Source: Algoriphagus antarcticus
Lineage (GTDB): Bacteria; Bacteroidota; Bacteroidia; Cytophagales; Cyclobacteriaceae
DNA: 64,000 nt
Direction: 5' to 3'
Assembly: GCF_002150685.1 (NCBI RefSeq)
Contig: NZ_MSSW01000052.1
Coordinates: 1-64,000 of the forward strand
How positions within the stretch are numbered: the stretch's first letter is position 1; each line of letters opens with the position of its first letter. The notes under the pieces are model-generated. The model was not told the origin of the DNA and ran no database searches. It saw only the letters and a program-made list of their open reading frames with translations. This document shows, one piece after another, positions 1-7,938 of the stretch. A program made the position numbers and the translations under genes.

Positions 1-111
1 CACTTTTTTGAGCCGTATTCTTTACTGAGACTTTTAGCAGATAGTTAAATCATGGGACAGAAGTAGAAAAAGTCATCGAAGACCTGTAGTGTTTATATGG
101 CCTATTAATGT

Positions 112-1305
112 TTATCGCACTTTTAGTTTTAAGATATAAGGGTTTTCGTAGGTATCAAATTGATCTATGATGTTCTTAATCAGAAGATTTTCTAGCATAA
201 ATTGATCATAACTGGGGTTATCCTTCAATTTTTCCGCTTCAGATTTAATGCCATAAGGATCAACGCTGACATATAAAAACTCACCGTCAGAATCAATTGG
301 CATGTTAATCAAAAATGAGGAAAGTTTACCAAATCCTGCACCGAACTCATCTTTCCAGTTTGTAATGATCTTAGTGGATTTATCTTTTATGCTGTACACC
401 GCTGAGATCGGCTTCCCTTCATAAAAAAATCTAAAGAAAATTTTGTCCTCTGAAAAGTAGATGCTACCAAGAAGATCTATGTATCCATTTTTTTCTAATT
501 CTTGACCAAACTCCATAATATCCTTGAAATCCTTGGAAAATAATTCAGAAGGAATCTTATTTGGACCAAAATCAAGTAGGTAGGTTGGGTTTAAATTATC
601 ATTTTCGATGGAATAGATCGTATCATTATAGGAATGAAAGAATAACATATCTTGATTGTAAGCAATAAAGTTATTTGGCTCGATTACATTAAGGTAATTT
701 CTTTCATCGCCAAGTGGAAAGAACGTATTCAGTTTCTTATCATTTTGATTGTCAACCACCACTAGTCGTGCGCCCTCACCATCAAAAAATGTCCCCCCAT
801 AAATCCAGTAGTTGTTTTCTTGGGGATAAAAAGAGGAAGCTAATCTTAGAAATTTATTTTTCCATTCATTCTTAGGAACTCCATTTTTATCATAACGGAT
901 TATTTTGCCTTGATCAGAATCTAAAATCTCCACCAAAGACAAATATGGGTTCCAATGAATATCACTGAGTTTTTGGTATTCCAAAGGGCCATAGCCTTGG
1001 GATTGGATTACTTTTTCTAGATTCCCTTCCAGGTCAGCAATCAGCACTAGTTTAGAAGTTAATATCCAAAATTTATCTTCAATTATTTTAATATTTTTGA
1101 TTCTTGCAATTGGAAAATTTTGTGAATTTTTGATTGGAATTACATCCACAACTTCAAAAATTTCTTGGAATGAGTAAGCTTTTTTACTTTCTACTTGAAC
1201 TGATATCTTTTGAAGTAGTTGATCTGTAGTTTGACTTTTTTTTTCTACGCAAGAAAAAAGGATTGGTATAAATAAGAAGAAGAGGGTCTTTTTTGATGGT
1301 TTCAT
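112..1305 (-). CDS. 6-bladed beta-propeller-type lipoprotein
   Basis: A 397-residue exported lipoprotein. The start MKPSKKTLFF leads into a short hydrophobic signal and a lipobox ILFSC, so Cys19 is the probable lipidated residue. The rest has no catalytic motif but shows repeated short beta-strand blocks (for example KIIEDKFWILTS, NYWIYGGTFFD, DGEFLYVSVD), as in the Bacteroidota 6-bladed propeller lipoproteins of the BF3170/DUF5128 type. It should sit in the periplasm or on the outer membrane. The gene lies directly downstream of a small secreted Cys-rich peptide gene (1355-1571), separated by a perfect hairpin, which suggests a two-gene unit. Family assignment is from overall look, not a search. 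Function is unknown; ligand sensing or peptide binding are only possibilities. Confidence 0.8.
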   Translation of the reverse strand: MKPSKKTLFFLFIPILFSCVEKKSQTTDQLLQKISVQVESKKAYSFQEIFEVVDVIPIKNSQNFPIARIKNIKIIEDKFWILTSKLVLIADLEGNLEKVIQSQGYGPLEYQKLSDIHWNPYLSLVEILDSDQGKIIRYDKNGVPKNEWKNKFLRLASSFYPQENNYWIYGGTFFDGEGARLVVVDNQNDKKLNTFFPLGDERNYLNVIEPNNFIAYNQDMLFFHSYNDTIYSIENDNLNPTYLLDFGPNKIPSELFSKDFKDIMEFGQELEKNGYIDLLGSIYFSEDKIFFRFFYEGKPISAVYSIKDKSTKIITNWKDEFGAGFGKLSSFLINMPIDSDGEFLYVSVDPYGIKSEAEKLKDNPSYDQFMLENLLIKNIIDQFDTYENPYILKLKVR

Positions 1306-1320
1306 ATTATTACGTTAATA

Positions 1321-1347
1321 AGTTGGAGAGGATTACCCTCTCCAACT
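1321..1347 (-). other. Intercistronic hairpin between peptide and lipoprotein genes
   Basis: Perfect inverted repeat: 11-bp arms at 1321-1331 and 1337-1347 with a 5-nt loop. It sits between the stop of the small peptide gene (1355) and the start of the propeller lipoprotein (1305). No U-run follows it on the minus strand, so it looks more like an attenuator or mRNA-stability hairpin than a full terminator. The same arrangement recurs at 17829-17859. Confidence 0.75.
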
Positions 1348-1354
1348 ATTTAGA

Positions 1355-1571
1355 TTAGACAGGGCACTCTACACCAGTACAAGAGTTTAACGAATTAGTT
1401 GTTTCGAGGCAACAATACTCTCCTGTATCTATATTTCTAGCCATTGCATAGAATTTTTCGTTCTTGACAATTTCCATTTGGACATGTGTCTTCTGTCGCC
1501 ATTACATTCTGAAGTCCAAAGAAGGCAAAGCTTAGAGCAAACACCCCAAGTCCTAAAATTATTTTTTTCAT
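1355..1571 (-). pseudogene. Small Cys-rich secreted peptide gene, frameshifted in an A5 tract
   Basis: Reading from the ATG at 1571 gives a signal-peptide-like start (MKKIILGLGVFALSFAFFG) and then TEDTCPNGNCQERK, but the frame closes at a TAG (1437-1439) after 44 residues. Removing one base from the run of five A (T at 1454-1458 on the plus strand) restores an open frame to the TAA at 1355-1357. The restored 71-residue peptide has six cysteines (about 30, 35, 53, 54, 64, 69). It is a small secreted peptide next to a propeller lipoprotein, resembling NVEALA-type genes in context. The frameshift may be real, switchable, or a sequencing error in the homopolymer. Downstream is the hairpin at 1321-1347 and then the lipoprotein. 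Confidence 0.6.
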
Positions 1572-1901
1572 AATCGTTTAATTTATGGTTAAAATAAATT
1601 TACCCCTTGGCCAAGAGCGACAAATCAACTGATTCGCTAGTCGCAACATATTATTATTATTATTATTATTATTATCCAAATATCTGAAAGAATTAAATAG
1701 GTAATTGACTAAAAATTATCTTTTGTAGGCAATCAAAAGCGGCCACTTTCTGGATTTTGTAACTCTCTAGAAATTACTCCACAATGGTTTTCCCGAGTTC
1801 TAATCTCAAAACAGATTTTCTTGATTCTAAAATCTTGGCTGCCCTATCTTGATACTTACATCTACCTACTTGCTACTCCAGAAATTCTTACCTTTGTCTC
1901 T
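1572..1901. promoter_or_regulatory. Divergent intergenic region, peptide gene and rlmN
   Basis: This 330-base stretch separates the minus-strand peptide gene from plus-strand rlmN. Apart from the ATT microsatellite at 1650-1675 I see no gene and no convincing match to the TAnnTTTG promoter element. An in-frame extension of rlmN runs back to 1821, but its sequence does not look like the family's N-terminus. Confidence 0.4.
1650..1675. repeat. ATT trinucleotide microsatellite
   Basis: About 8.7 uninterrupted copies of ATT, lying 79-104 bases upstream of the start of the minus-strand secreted peptide gene. Such a tract can change length by slippage and so alter promoter spacing, but no promoter boxes were identified to prove this. 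Confidence 0.9.
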
Positions 1902-2969
1902 ATGGAAGCAATTCAGAAAAAAGACATCCGTAAGCTATCTCTAGCGCAGTTGGAAGAATTCTTTTTGGCGCAAGGGGATAAGAAATTTCGTGCCAAGCAG
2001 GTATATGAATGGCTGTGGAATAAGTCTCTGAAGAACTTTGATGAGATGAGCAATATTTCGCTGAGTACACGGGAGATGCTTAAAACGTATTTTGAAATCA
2101 ACCATATTCAGGTGGATCTGATGCAGCATTCCTCTGATGGCACCATCAAGAATGCGGTCAAGCTTTACGATAATATGGTCGTGGAGTCGGTTTTGATTCC
2201 CACCACGAAGCGGATTACGGCTTGTGTTTCTTCCCAAGTTGGCTGCAGTCTGAGCTGTAACTTTTGTGCCACGGGAAAACTGAAGCGCATGCGGAACCTG
2301 AATCCTGATGAGATTTACGACCAGGTGGTGGCCATCAAAGATGAAGCGGAAACTTACTTTCAGCGTCCGCTGACCAATATTGTTTTTATGGGCATGGGTG
2401 AGCCGCTGCTAAACTATGCGAATGTGCTGGAAGCAATCGACAAAATCACTTCCCCTGAAGGGCTTGGTATGGCGCCTAGGAGAATCACGGTTTCAACTGT
2501 TGGAGTCACCAAAATGATCCGAAAGCTAGCCGATGATCAAGTGCGCTTCAATCTGGCTGTTTCGCTCCACTCTGCGATCAACGAGACCCGCTCGCGCCTG
2601 ATGCCTATCAATGACACCAATCCTGTGGAGGAATTGGCTGATTCGTTGAAGTACTGGTATGAAAAGACAAAGCGGATAGTCACGTACGAATATGTGATTT
2701 GGGATGGAATCAACGACGATGAGCGACATGCCAGCGCCTTGGCAAAATTCTGTAAAATCATCCCATCCAAAGTCAATCTCATACAATACAATCCTATCGA
2801 CGAAGGAGATTTTCGTCAGGCAAAACAAGAAGCAGTGGATATGTACGTGAAGATTTTGGAATCTCAAGGCATCATTGCCAAAGTAAGAAAATCCCGTGGT
2901 CAGGACATCGATGCAGCCTGTGGCCAACTGGCCAATAAGAACGAAGTGGGTGAATTAACTGAGAATTAA
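1902..2969 (+). CDS. rlmN: 23S rRNA (adenine2503-C2)-methyltransferase RlmN
   Basis: Radical-SAM enzyme that methylates C2 of A2503 in 23S rRNA and A37 of some tRNAs. Numbering from the ATG at 1902, the cluster-binding CxxxCxxC is Cys115/119/122 (CSLSCNFC), followed by the family's ATGKLKRMRN stretch and the GMGEPLLNY motif. The C-terminal DAACGQLA carries the expected methyl-carrying cysteine (about Cys340). The open frame reaches back to 1821, but the extra 27 residues look unlike the family; starting at MEAIQKKD gives 355 residues, the usual size, so that start was chosen. The gene stands alone, divergent from the peptide gene. Function is secure. Confidence 0.95.
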   Translation: MEAIQKKDIRKLSLAQLEEFFLAQGDKKFRAKQVYEWLWNKSLKNFDEMSNISLSTREMLKTYFEINHIQVDLMQHSSDGTIKNAVKLYDNMVVESVLIPTTKRITACVSSQVGCSLSCNFCATGKLKRMRNLNPDEIYDQVVAIKDEAETYFQRPLTNIVFMGMGEPLLNYANVLEAIDKITSPEGLGMAPRRITVSTVGVTKMIRKLADDQVRFNLAVSLHSAINETRSRLMPINDTNPVEELADSLKYWYEKTKRIVTYEYVIWDGINDDERHASALAKFCKIIPSKVNLIQYNPIDEGDFRQAKQEAVDMYVKILESQGIIAKVRKSRGQDIDAACGQLANKNEVGELTEN

Positions 2970-3028
2970 GATTTGCTTTCTACCCTAAAGCCATTTAATT
3001 TCTTGTCGAATAGTAACAAACCCATTAT

Positions 3029-3505
3029 ATGAAAAAGGCTTTATTGATTTTTTGCGCCACTTTTATGCTCTCTTTTATCGCTTTGGCACAAACCCAAGAA
3101 CAGGGAAATGCACGTTTTCATGGTTATGGAACCTACGGCCTGCAGTACCATAACTTCGGAGTGGGTGCAGGAATAGAATATTTCTTTGTGGACAAATTCG
3201 CCTTGATGCCAAGTTTTACCTTTGTTTTTCCGCAGGTGGGAAAAGAGAGTAATTTCAGCGCTGACTTACGCTATTATGTGTCAGAAGGGCCTTCTCAGTT
3301 ATATTTCATGGCAGGGTATAGTCAAACTTGGGTAAATAGCCAACCTGACGGAGCTGGTACAAAAAGAAATCAAAATGGAGCGAATGTAGGAGTTGGAGCC
3401 TATATCCGATTAACTGATGCGATCGGGCTAAGTACAGAGTTCCGCTTCCAAAGTCCATATCCTAGAGAAGTTGGATTCAGAGTTGGGTTAGCGATTCCAT
3501 TGTAA
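3029..3505 (+). CDS. Small outer-membrane beta-barrel protein
   Basis: A 158-residue exported protein with a clear signal peptide (cleavage near FIALAQ-TQ). The mature part alternates short amphipathic strands and turns, with aromatic girdles such as YGLQYHNFGVGAGIEYFF and a C-terminal GFRVGLAIPL ending typical of an outer-membrane barrel strand. The size fits an eight-stranded OmpX/OmpA-like barrel. It lies 59 bases after rlmN, probably with its own promoter. No binding function can be inferred. Confidence 0.75.
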   Translation: MKKALLIFCATFMLSFIALAQTQEQGNARFHGYGTYGLQYHNFGVGAGIEYFFVDKFALMPSFTFVFPQVGKESNFSADLRYYVSEGPSQLYFMAGYSQTWVNSQPDGAGTKRNQNGANVGVGAYIRLTDAIGLSTEFRFQSPYPREVGFRVGLAIPL

Positions 3506-3511
3506 TTGATA

Positions 3512-3645
3512 GTAGCAAGTATTAGGTAGCAAGTATCAAGACATTAGATTTTAGAAGCTAGAGCGTAGTTAAAAGTATAACTGATAGGCTATCTTCAGAA
3601 TGAAACCCTTTGCACTTTCTTCGCGATCTTCGTGGCTAAATTACT
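3512..3645. repeat. Degenerate intergenic repeat debris
   Basis: Contains an 11-mer GTAGCAAGTAT at 3512-3522 and again at 3526-3536 (period 14), then from about 3600 a stretch of the CTTTGC...CTTCG.GG.TAAATTA type. Related GCGG/CAGAG-rich pieces occur at 26755-26912, 28831-28874 and around 30265. It looks like decayed non-coding repeat sequence between genes. A short open frame over it is not credible. Confidence 0.5.
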
Positions 3646-3675
3646 TCGGTCTCCTGTCACCAGTCTTCCTGCTTC

Positions 3676-4614
3676 TTACTTTTTCGAAAACTCAAACAAT
3701 TTCCGCTTCTCTTCTTTGTTCAACGCTTCGTAGCCACGATCAGCGATTTTGTCCAGGATCTTATCGATTTCCTCCTGAGTTGCATCGTCCGAACCAACAG
3801 CTTTAGGAGTGGATTTGGTGCCTTTATTGAAAGAAGAGAAGCCTCCACTATTGGATGTTTTGGCTTTGCGATAAGAGACTTTTACATTGCTTTTTCTCCC
3901 AGAAAAAAGATCTTCAAAGAAAATCCCTACTTTCTGGACAGGCATTCCCCAATCGGTTCCTTTGCGCAGCTGCACGATATACAAGTAGCCTAACAATGCG
4001 CCTCCTAAATGCGCCAATTCTCCGCCTGCATTTGCGCCGGCAGAGTTGGCAAAAGAAAGGATGACGTAGAATATCGCAATGTATTTGATCTTTACTGGAC
4101 CAAGCAAAATCAAAGAGAATGTGGTGTTGGGTGAAAGTGTGGCTGCTCCCACTACAATAGCGAAGATTCCCGCACTTGCTCCTAGCATAAGGGAGGAGTT
4201 TAAAGTAGTATTAAAATAGGGAGAAAGATTATAAATCAATACATAAAAGAGTGCACCAGCAAGACCTCCCAGAATATAGAGGTTGGCTAGTTTTCGACTC
4301 CCCAAAAACTGATGTATCAGCTGTCCAAACCAATAGAGAAAAAGCATATTGAAGAGGATGTGAAATATCCCTTCGTGCAAAAACATATAGGTGAAAATAC
4401 TCCAGGGCTGGGTAGCTAACCTAGGCAAATATGCTGGCATCATCAAGTATGAAAGAGCTGCGGTATACAAATCTCCCAATCCGCCAATGGTCATAAAAAC
4501 CCGAAACACCAGCACTACGAAAAACACCAGAATATTAATGGCAATCAGCTTGTAAAGGCTATTGTCGCTGTGCTTAAAAGCGTTTCTCAGATTATCCCAA
4601 AAGTTACCGTACAT
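3676..4614 (-). CDS. Rhomboid family intramembrane serine protease
   Basis: A 312-residue polytopic membrane protein that should cleave transmembrane substrates within the inner membrane. The catalytic serine lies in GASAGIFAI and the catalytic histidine in GELAHLGGALLGY, the standard Ser-His dyad on helices 4 and 6. An N-terminal helix, an HEGIFHILFNML segment matching the family's H-x-x-x-N region, and about six hydrophobic segments fit the rhomboid core. A soluble, charged C-terminal tail of about 100 residues follows (KSNVKVSYRK to LFEFSKK). It is the last gene of a tight four-gene run with another rhomboid two bases upstream and mutL before that. The substrate is unknown. Confidence 0.9.
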   Translation of the reverse strand: MYGNFWDNLRNAFKHSDNSLYKLIAINILVFFVVLVFRVFMTIGGLGDLYTAALSYLMMPAYLPRLATQPWSIFTYMFLHEGIFHILFNMLFLYWFGQLIHQFLGSRKLANLYILGGLAGALFYVLIYNLSPYFNTTLNSSLMLGASAGIFAIVVGAATLSPNTTFSLILLGPVKIKYIAIFYVILSFANSAGANAGGELAHLGGALLGYLYIVQLRKGTDWGMPVQKVGIFFEDLFSGRKSNVKVSYRKAKTSNSGGFSSFNKGTKSTPKAVGSDDATQEEIDKILDKIADRGYEALNKEEKRKLFEFSKK

Positions 4615-4616
4615 AA

Positions 4617-5408
4617 TTAATAAAAACTTTTTCTATCTTTTTTCCAGAAGTAAATCAAAACACCACCAATCACCAATCCGCTAAGATGGGCAAAGTGTGC
4701 TACGTTATCCAGCGGATTATTCACAAATACGTTATATATGGTGTAAAGACTGTAGAAAAGCACCATATATTTTGCCTTGATAGGAATCGGCGGGAAGAGT
4801 AAAAATAATTGCGTGTTGGGGAAAAGCATCGCAAATGCGATCAGAACCCCGAAAAGAGCACCTGATGCACCGACCATTGGAACATTCCCCTGAATATCCA
4901 AAATTGCATCCAGTGTTTGTTTGGCTTGACTGATTTTATTTGGATCATTAGGATTACGGCTGTAATCATCCACAAAATCAAATACTGAGCGCTGGAAAAA
5001 CCCACGGTTCTCCAATACCAATTTATTAAAGGAATCTGGATCAGGATTGTTTTGGAACATCGCCACTTTTTCTTCCAGACTATTCATTCGGTAAGCAGTA
5101 TATCCCGAGTAGAGAACTCCTGAACCTACACCACAAACCATCCATAGAATCAGCAATTTCTTTGGCCCCAAAAACTGCTCTAGCAATGGCCCAAAAATCA
5201 AAAGTCCAAACATATTGCCGAACAAATGCCAGAAGTCAGCATGCATAAACATGTAAGTCAGAAACTGAAACGGCTGGAAATAAGGGCTATGAATGTAATA
5301 AAGTGCAAACCACTGGTTTAGTTGCGGAAATATAAACTTGGCCACAATAAGCAGTCCCACATTGATTATTAGTAGATTTTTAACTACCGGTGTAATATTT
5401 CTAAACAT
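4617..5408 (-). CDS. Rhomboid family intramembrane serine protease
   Basis: A 263-residue rhomboid with the catalytic serine in GASGALFGV and histidine in NVAHFAHLSGLVIGG. The HADFWHLFGNMFGLL segment supplies the conserved His/Asn of the second helix. A soluble insert of about 60 residues (roughly 80-150) separates the third and fourth hydrophobic segments and is longer than in the neighbouring paralogue. The stop of mutL is one base upstream of its start and the other rhomboid follows after two bases, so the three are probably co-transcribed. The two copies differ enough in tail and insert that they may have different substrates. Confidence 0.9.
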   Translation of the reverse strand: MFRNITPVVKNLLIINVGLLIVAKFIFPQLNQWFALYYIHSPYFQPFQFLTYMFMHADFWHLFGNMFGLLIFGPLLEQFLGPKKLLILWMVCGVGSGVLYSGYTAYRMNSLEEKVAMFQNNPDPDSFNKLVLENRGFFQRSVFDFVDDYSRNPNDPNKISQAKQTLDAILDIQGNVPMVGASGALFGVLIAFAMLFPNTQLFLLFPPIPIKAKYMVLFYSLYTIYNVFVNNPLDNVAHFAHLSGLVIGGVLIYFWKKDRKSFY

Positions 5409-5409
5409 G

Positions 5410-7257
5410 CTATTTGCCGAAGAAAGAATGAATACTGCTTAAATCTAATTTCACGAAGGTTTTGTTCCCTCCCATTCCATAATTCGGAGTTTGACAGGCA
5501 AAAAGCTGTCCTACCAGCGTTTCCATTTCTTGTGAATTCATTTTTTGTCCTTTTTTCAAAGACGATTTGCGAGCCAAAGAACGCGCTAAATTTTCTCTTG
5601 TGTCAAGTGAAAGCTCACTTTTAAAATGTTTGTATTGCTCCAGAAGTCCTTCGAAAAGCTCCTTTTCATTTTTGACTTGGATATCAGCAGGCACGCCCTG
5701 AATGAGCACTGTGTCTTTTCCAAACTCCGAGACCATAAAGCCCAAGCTGTGCAGCTCTGGCATGATATCCATCACCAAAGCAAAATCAGATGGGCCGAGA
5801 TTGATCGTCGGCGGGAATAGACATTGCTGAGAAGTACCCTGGGCAAGCTTGAGCTGGCGCAAATACCGCTCGTACAATATCCGCTCATGTGCCGTCTGCT
5901 GATCGATGATCAGAAATCCTGCAGACATCTGGGCGACCACATAGCTCAACTCCACCTGAAAGGTAGCACCAGTGGATTCTGTTTCAGTTGGCCTGGGGAT
6001 GAATTCGGTAGCTTCATCTGGATTTGCCCTACTTTCAAAAGTTAAAACCTCAGTCTCATCTGATGGTGTAGCTCGATTAATATTTCGGGTTCCTTGTTGG
6101 GTTCCTTCAAATAATTTTTCCCAGCCTGATGTGCTGGCCTGCTTGAATTCTGGGGTATTGAATGATTTGTAGCTGTATTCACGATCCACTTGCGCTTTTT
6201 TCTCAGGATCCTTATCCCATTTTTCATTGAAATTCACATCCAGACTAAAGTCTAACGATGGAACTACATGATGAGCTCCCAAAGCCTGCTTTACAGCCGA
6301 TCGAATCACTGCATAGATCGTCCGCTCATCATCAAACTTGATTTCAGTTTTGGTAGGATGGACATTGATATCGATATGAGAGGGATCGATTTCGAGGAAA
6401 AGCACATAAAATGGATGCTGATCCGGCTGCAGTAATCCTTCGAAAGCAGAGCTTACCGCGTGATTCAGGTAACTGCTTTTGATAAAGCGATTGTTTACAA
6501 AGAAAAACTGCTCTCCACGGGTTTTTTTGGCATTTTCAGGTTTCCCTATGTAGCCTTTCACATTCACATGTGGAGTCAGTTCCTCACAGGGCACGAGTTG
6601 ACCTTGATAGTTTTTTCCAAAAATCCCGACAATTCTGTGGCTAAGCTTGCCTGGTGTGAGGCTATAAACTTCCAGATCTTGCTGAAATAGAGTAAACCCG
6701 ATTTCAGAATAAGAAAGTGCTACCCGCTGAAATTCATCCACAATGTGGCGCATTTCGACAGGATTGGACTTTAGGAAATTTCTACGGGCAGGTACATTAA
6801 AAAACAGGTTTTTCATGGAAACGGAGGTTCCTATATTACCTGCGAATGGCTCCTGCTTTTTCACTTCCGAGCCTTCGATTTGTATCAAAGTTCCCAGCTC
6901 AGATTCAGCTTGGCGAGTTTTCAATTCTACTTGAGCCACCGCAGCGATAGAAGCCAAAGCTTCCCCACGAAACCCGAAAGTCCGGATAGAGAAAAGGTCG
7001 GCTGAACTTCTAATTTTGGATGTGGCATGGCGCTCAAAACTCATTCGAGCATCAGTTGCCGACATGCCTTTACCATTGTCTATTACTTGGATAAGCTGTT
7101 TTCCTGATTCTTTTACCACCACTTGCACTTGGGTAGCGCCAGCATCCACCGCATTTTCGAGGAGTTCTTTCAGTGCAGAAGCAGGTCTTTGAACTACTTC
7201 TCCTGCTGCGATTTGATTGGCTATCGCGTCAGGAAGGAGTTGGATGATATCACTCAT
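5410..7257 (-). CDS. mutL: DNA mismatch repair protein MutL
   Basis: Mismatch-repair coordinator of 615 residues. The N-terminal GHKL ATPase is clear: ELLENAVDAGAT (motif I), DNGKGM (motif II), TFGFRGEALASI (motif III). A flexible linker runs from about 340 to 430, then comes the C-terminal dimerisation domain. In endonuclease-type MutL this domain carries DQHA(x)2E(x)4E; here the stretch near residue 455 reads DQQTAHERILYE, so the motif's histidine is Gln and its alanine Thr. The late motif region reads ACQTPNYGMGG. Whether it nicks DNA is therefore open. It overlaps the upstream membrane-protein gene by 8 bases. Confidence 0.95.
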   Translation of the reverse strand: MSDIIQLLPDAIANQIAAGEVVQRPASALKELLENAVDAGATQVQVVVKESGKQLIQVIDNGKGMSATDARMSFERHATSKIRSSADLFSIRTFGFRGEALASIAAVAQVELKTRQAESELGTLIQIEGSEVKKQEPFAGNIGTSVSMKNLFFNVPARRNFLKSNPVEMRHIVDEFQRVALSYSEIGFTLFQQDLEVYSLTPGKLSHRIVGIFGKNYQGQLVPCEELTPHVNVKGYIGKPENAKKTRGEQFFFVNNRFIKSSYLNHAVSSAFEGLLQPDQHPFYVLFLEIDPSHIDINVHPTKTEIKFDDERTIYAVIRSAVKQALGAHHVVPSLDFSLDVNFNEKWDKDPEKKAQVDREYSYKSFNTPEFKQASTSGWEKLFEGTQQGTRNINRATPSDETEVLTFESRANPDEATEFIPRPTETESTGATFQVELSYVVAQMSAGFLIIDQQTAHERILYERYLRQLKLAQGTSQQCLFPPTINLGPSDFALVMDIMPELHSLGFMVSEFGKDTVLIQGVPADIQVKNEKELFEGLLEQYKHFKSELSLDTRENLARSLARKSSLKKGQKMNSQEMETLVGQLFACQTPNYGMGGNKTFVKLDLSSIHSFFGK

Positions 7258-7663
7258 ATTTCTTCTTGGGTTTTAGCCTGAAGAAAAAATAAATCGCTGC
7301 TAAAAAAGCCGCAACGTATGCCATGTATTCGAAGATCACTGAGCCTAAATAGATATAGCCAAATATTGACCCAAGAAGTAATAAAAAAATCAAAGTTCGG
7401 ATCATGGCTGTAGAGGCAAACATATTTACTCCATCGCGCTCTTTTATTCCCTTGTGCTGCGCAAAAGAACCACGAATACCTGCTCCATAGGAACCAATGT
7501 CATGTGAAGTCCCATCACTTTTTTCTAAAAGCCCCTGAGCTTCCAAGTCCTTTTTGATCTGGGAGGTTCTTTGCTCGATTTCTTCTCTCACTGGATCATA
7601 ATATCTAGGTTTGATATCAAATCGCATTGGAGCGGCGGTACGAAATATGGATGGGAATTTCAT
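7250..7663 (-). CDS. Two-helix membrane protein of unknown function upstream of mutL
   Basis: A 137-residue protein with a soluble, charged first half (FDIKPRYYDPVREEIEQRTSQ) and two adjacent hydrophobic segments near residues 89-107 and 110-127, ending in a basic tail LKPKKKYE. It has no signal peptide and no recognisable catalytic motif. Its end overlaps the mutL start by 8 bases, so it is likely the first gene of the mutL-rhomboid operon. The overlap implies translational coupling. I do not recognise a named family; its position ahead of mutL is the only functional hint. Confidence 0.75.
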   Translation of the reverse strand: MKFPSIFRTAAPMRFDIKPRYYDPVREEIEQRTSQIKKDLEAQGLLEKSDGTSHDIGSYGAGIRGSFAQHKGIKERDGVNMFASTAMIRTLIFLLLLGSIFGYIYLGSVIFEYMAYVAAFLAAIYFFFRLKPKKKYE

Positions 7664-7938
7664 GACTTTGTAATTTTTAATGCGTGCTTCACGTTAGGTA
7701 AAAGCACAAAGACTGAATAAGTTCCAGCACAATAGACCAGACATCAAATTTATGACCTTTTTAACCTGATTTAGGGCAGAATGTTACCTTATCTTTCAGT
7801 ATCTTCAACTATATGAGTTCCAAACTCCGTAGATGGAGTAGCCACGGGTCTCGGTGTGTTTGCAAAAGCCAAAGGGCAATCGAATCGGTCGATATACAAA
7901 TTTATTTAGAAAGTTAAGGATTAAAAATTTACTCAAGC
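7664..7938. other. Divergent intergenic region
   Basis: Non-coding 275 bases between the mutL operon and the GH3 fusion gene, presumably holding both promoters. Around 7815-7870 there is a stretch (GTTCCAAACTCCGTAGATGG, then GTAGCCACGGGT) that resembles, from memory, decayed dispersed repeats of Bacteroidota genomes. No RNA gene is evident. Confidence 0.35.

Noticed and set aside
1821..1901. N-terminal extension of rlmN to an earlier ATG
   Set aside because: The extra 27 residues do not resemble RlmN N-termini and lie in AT-rich upstream sequence; the internal ATG at 1902 gives normal length.
3600..3806. Plus-strand frame of 68 codons after the small barrel protein
   Set aside because: It lies across the 3' end of the rhomboid gene and repeat debris and has no family resemblance.
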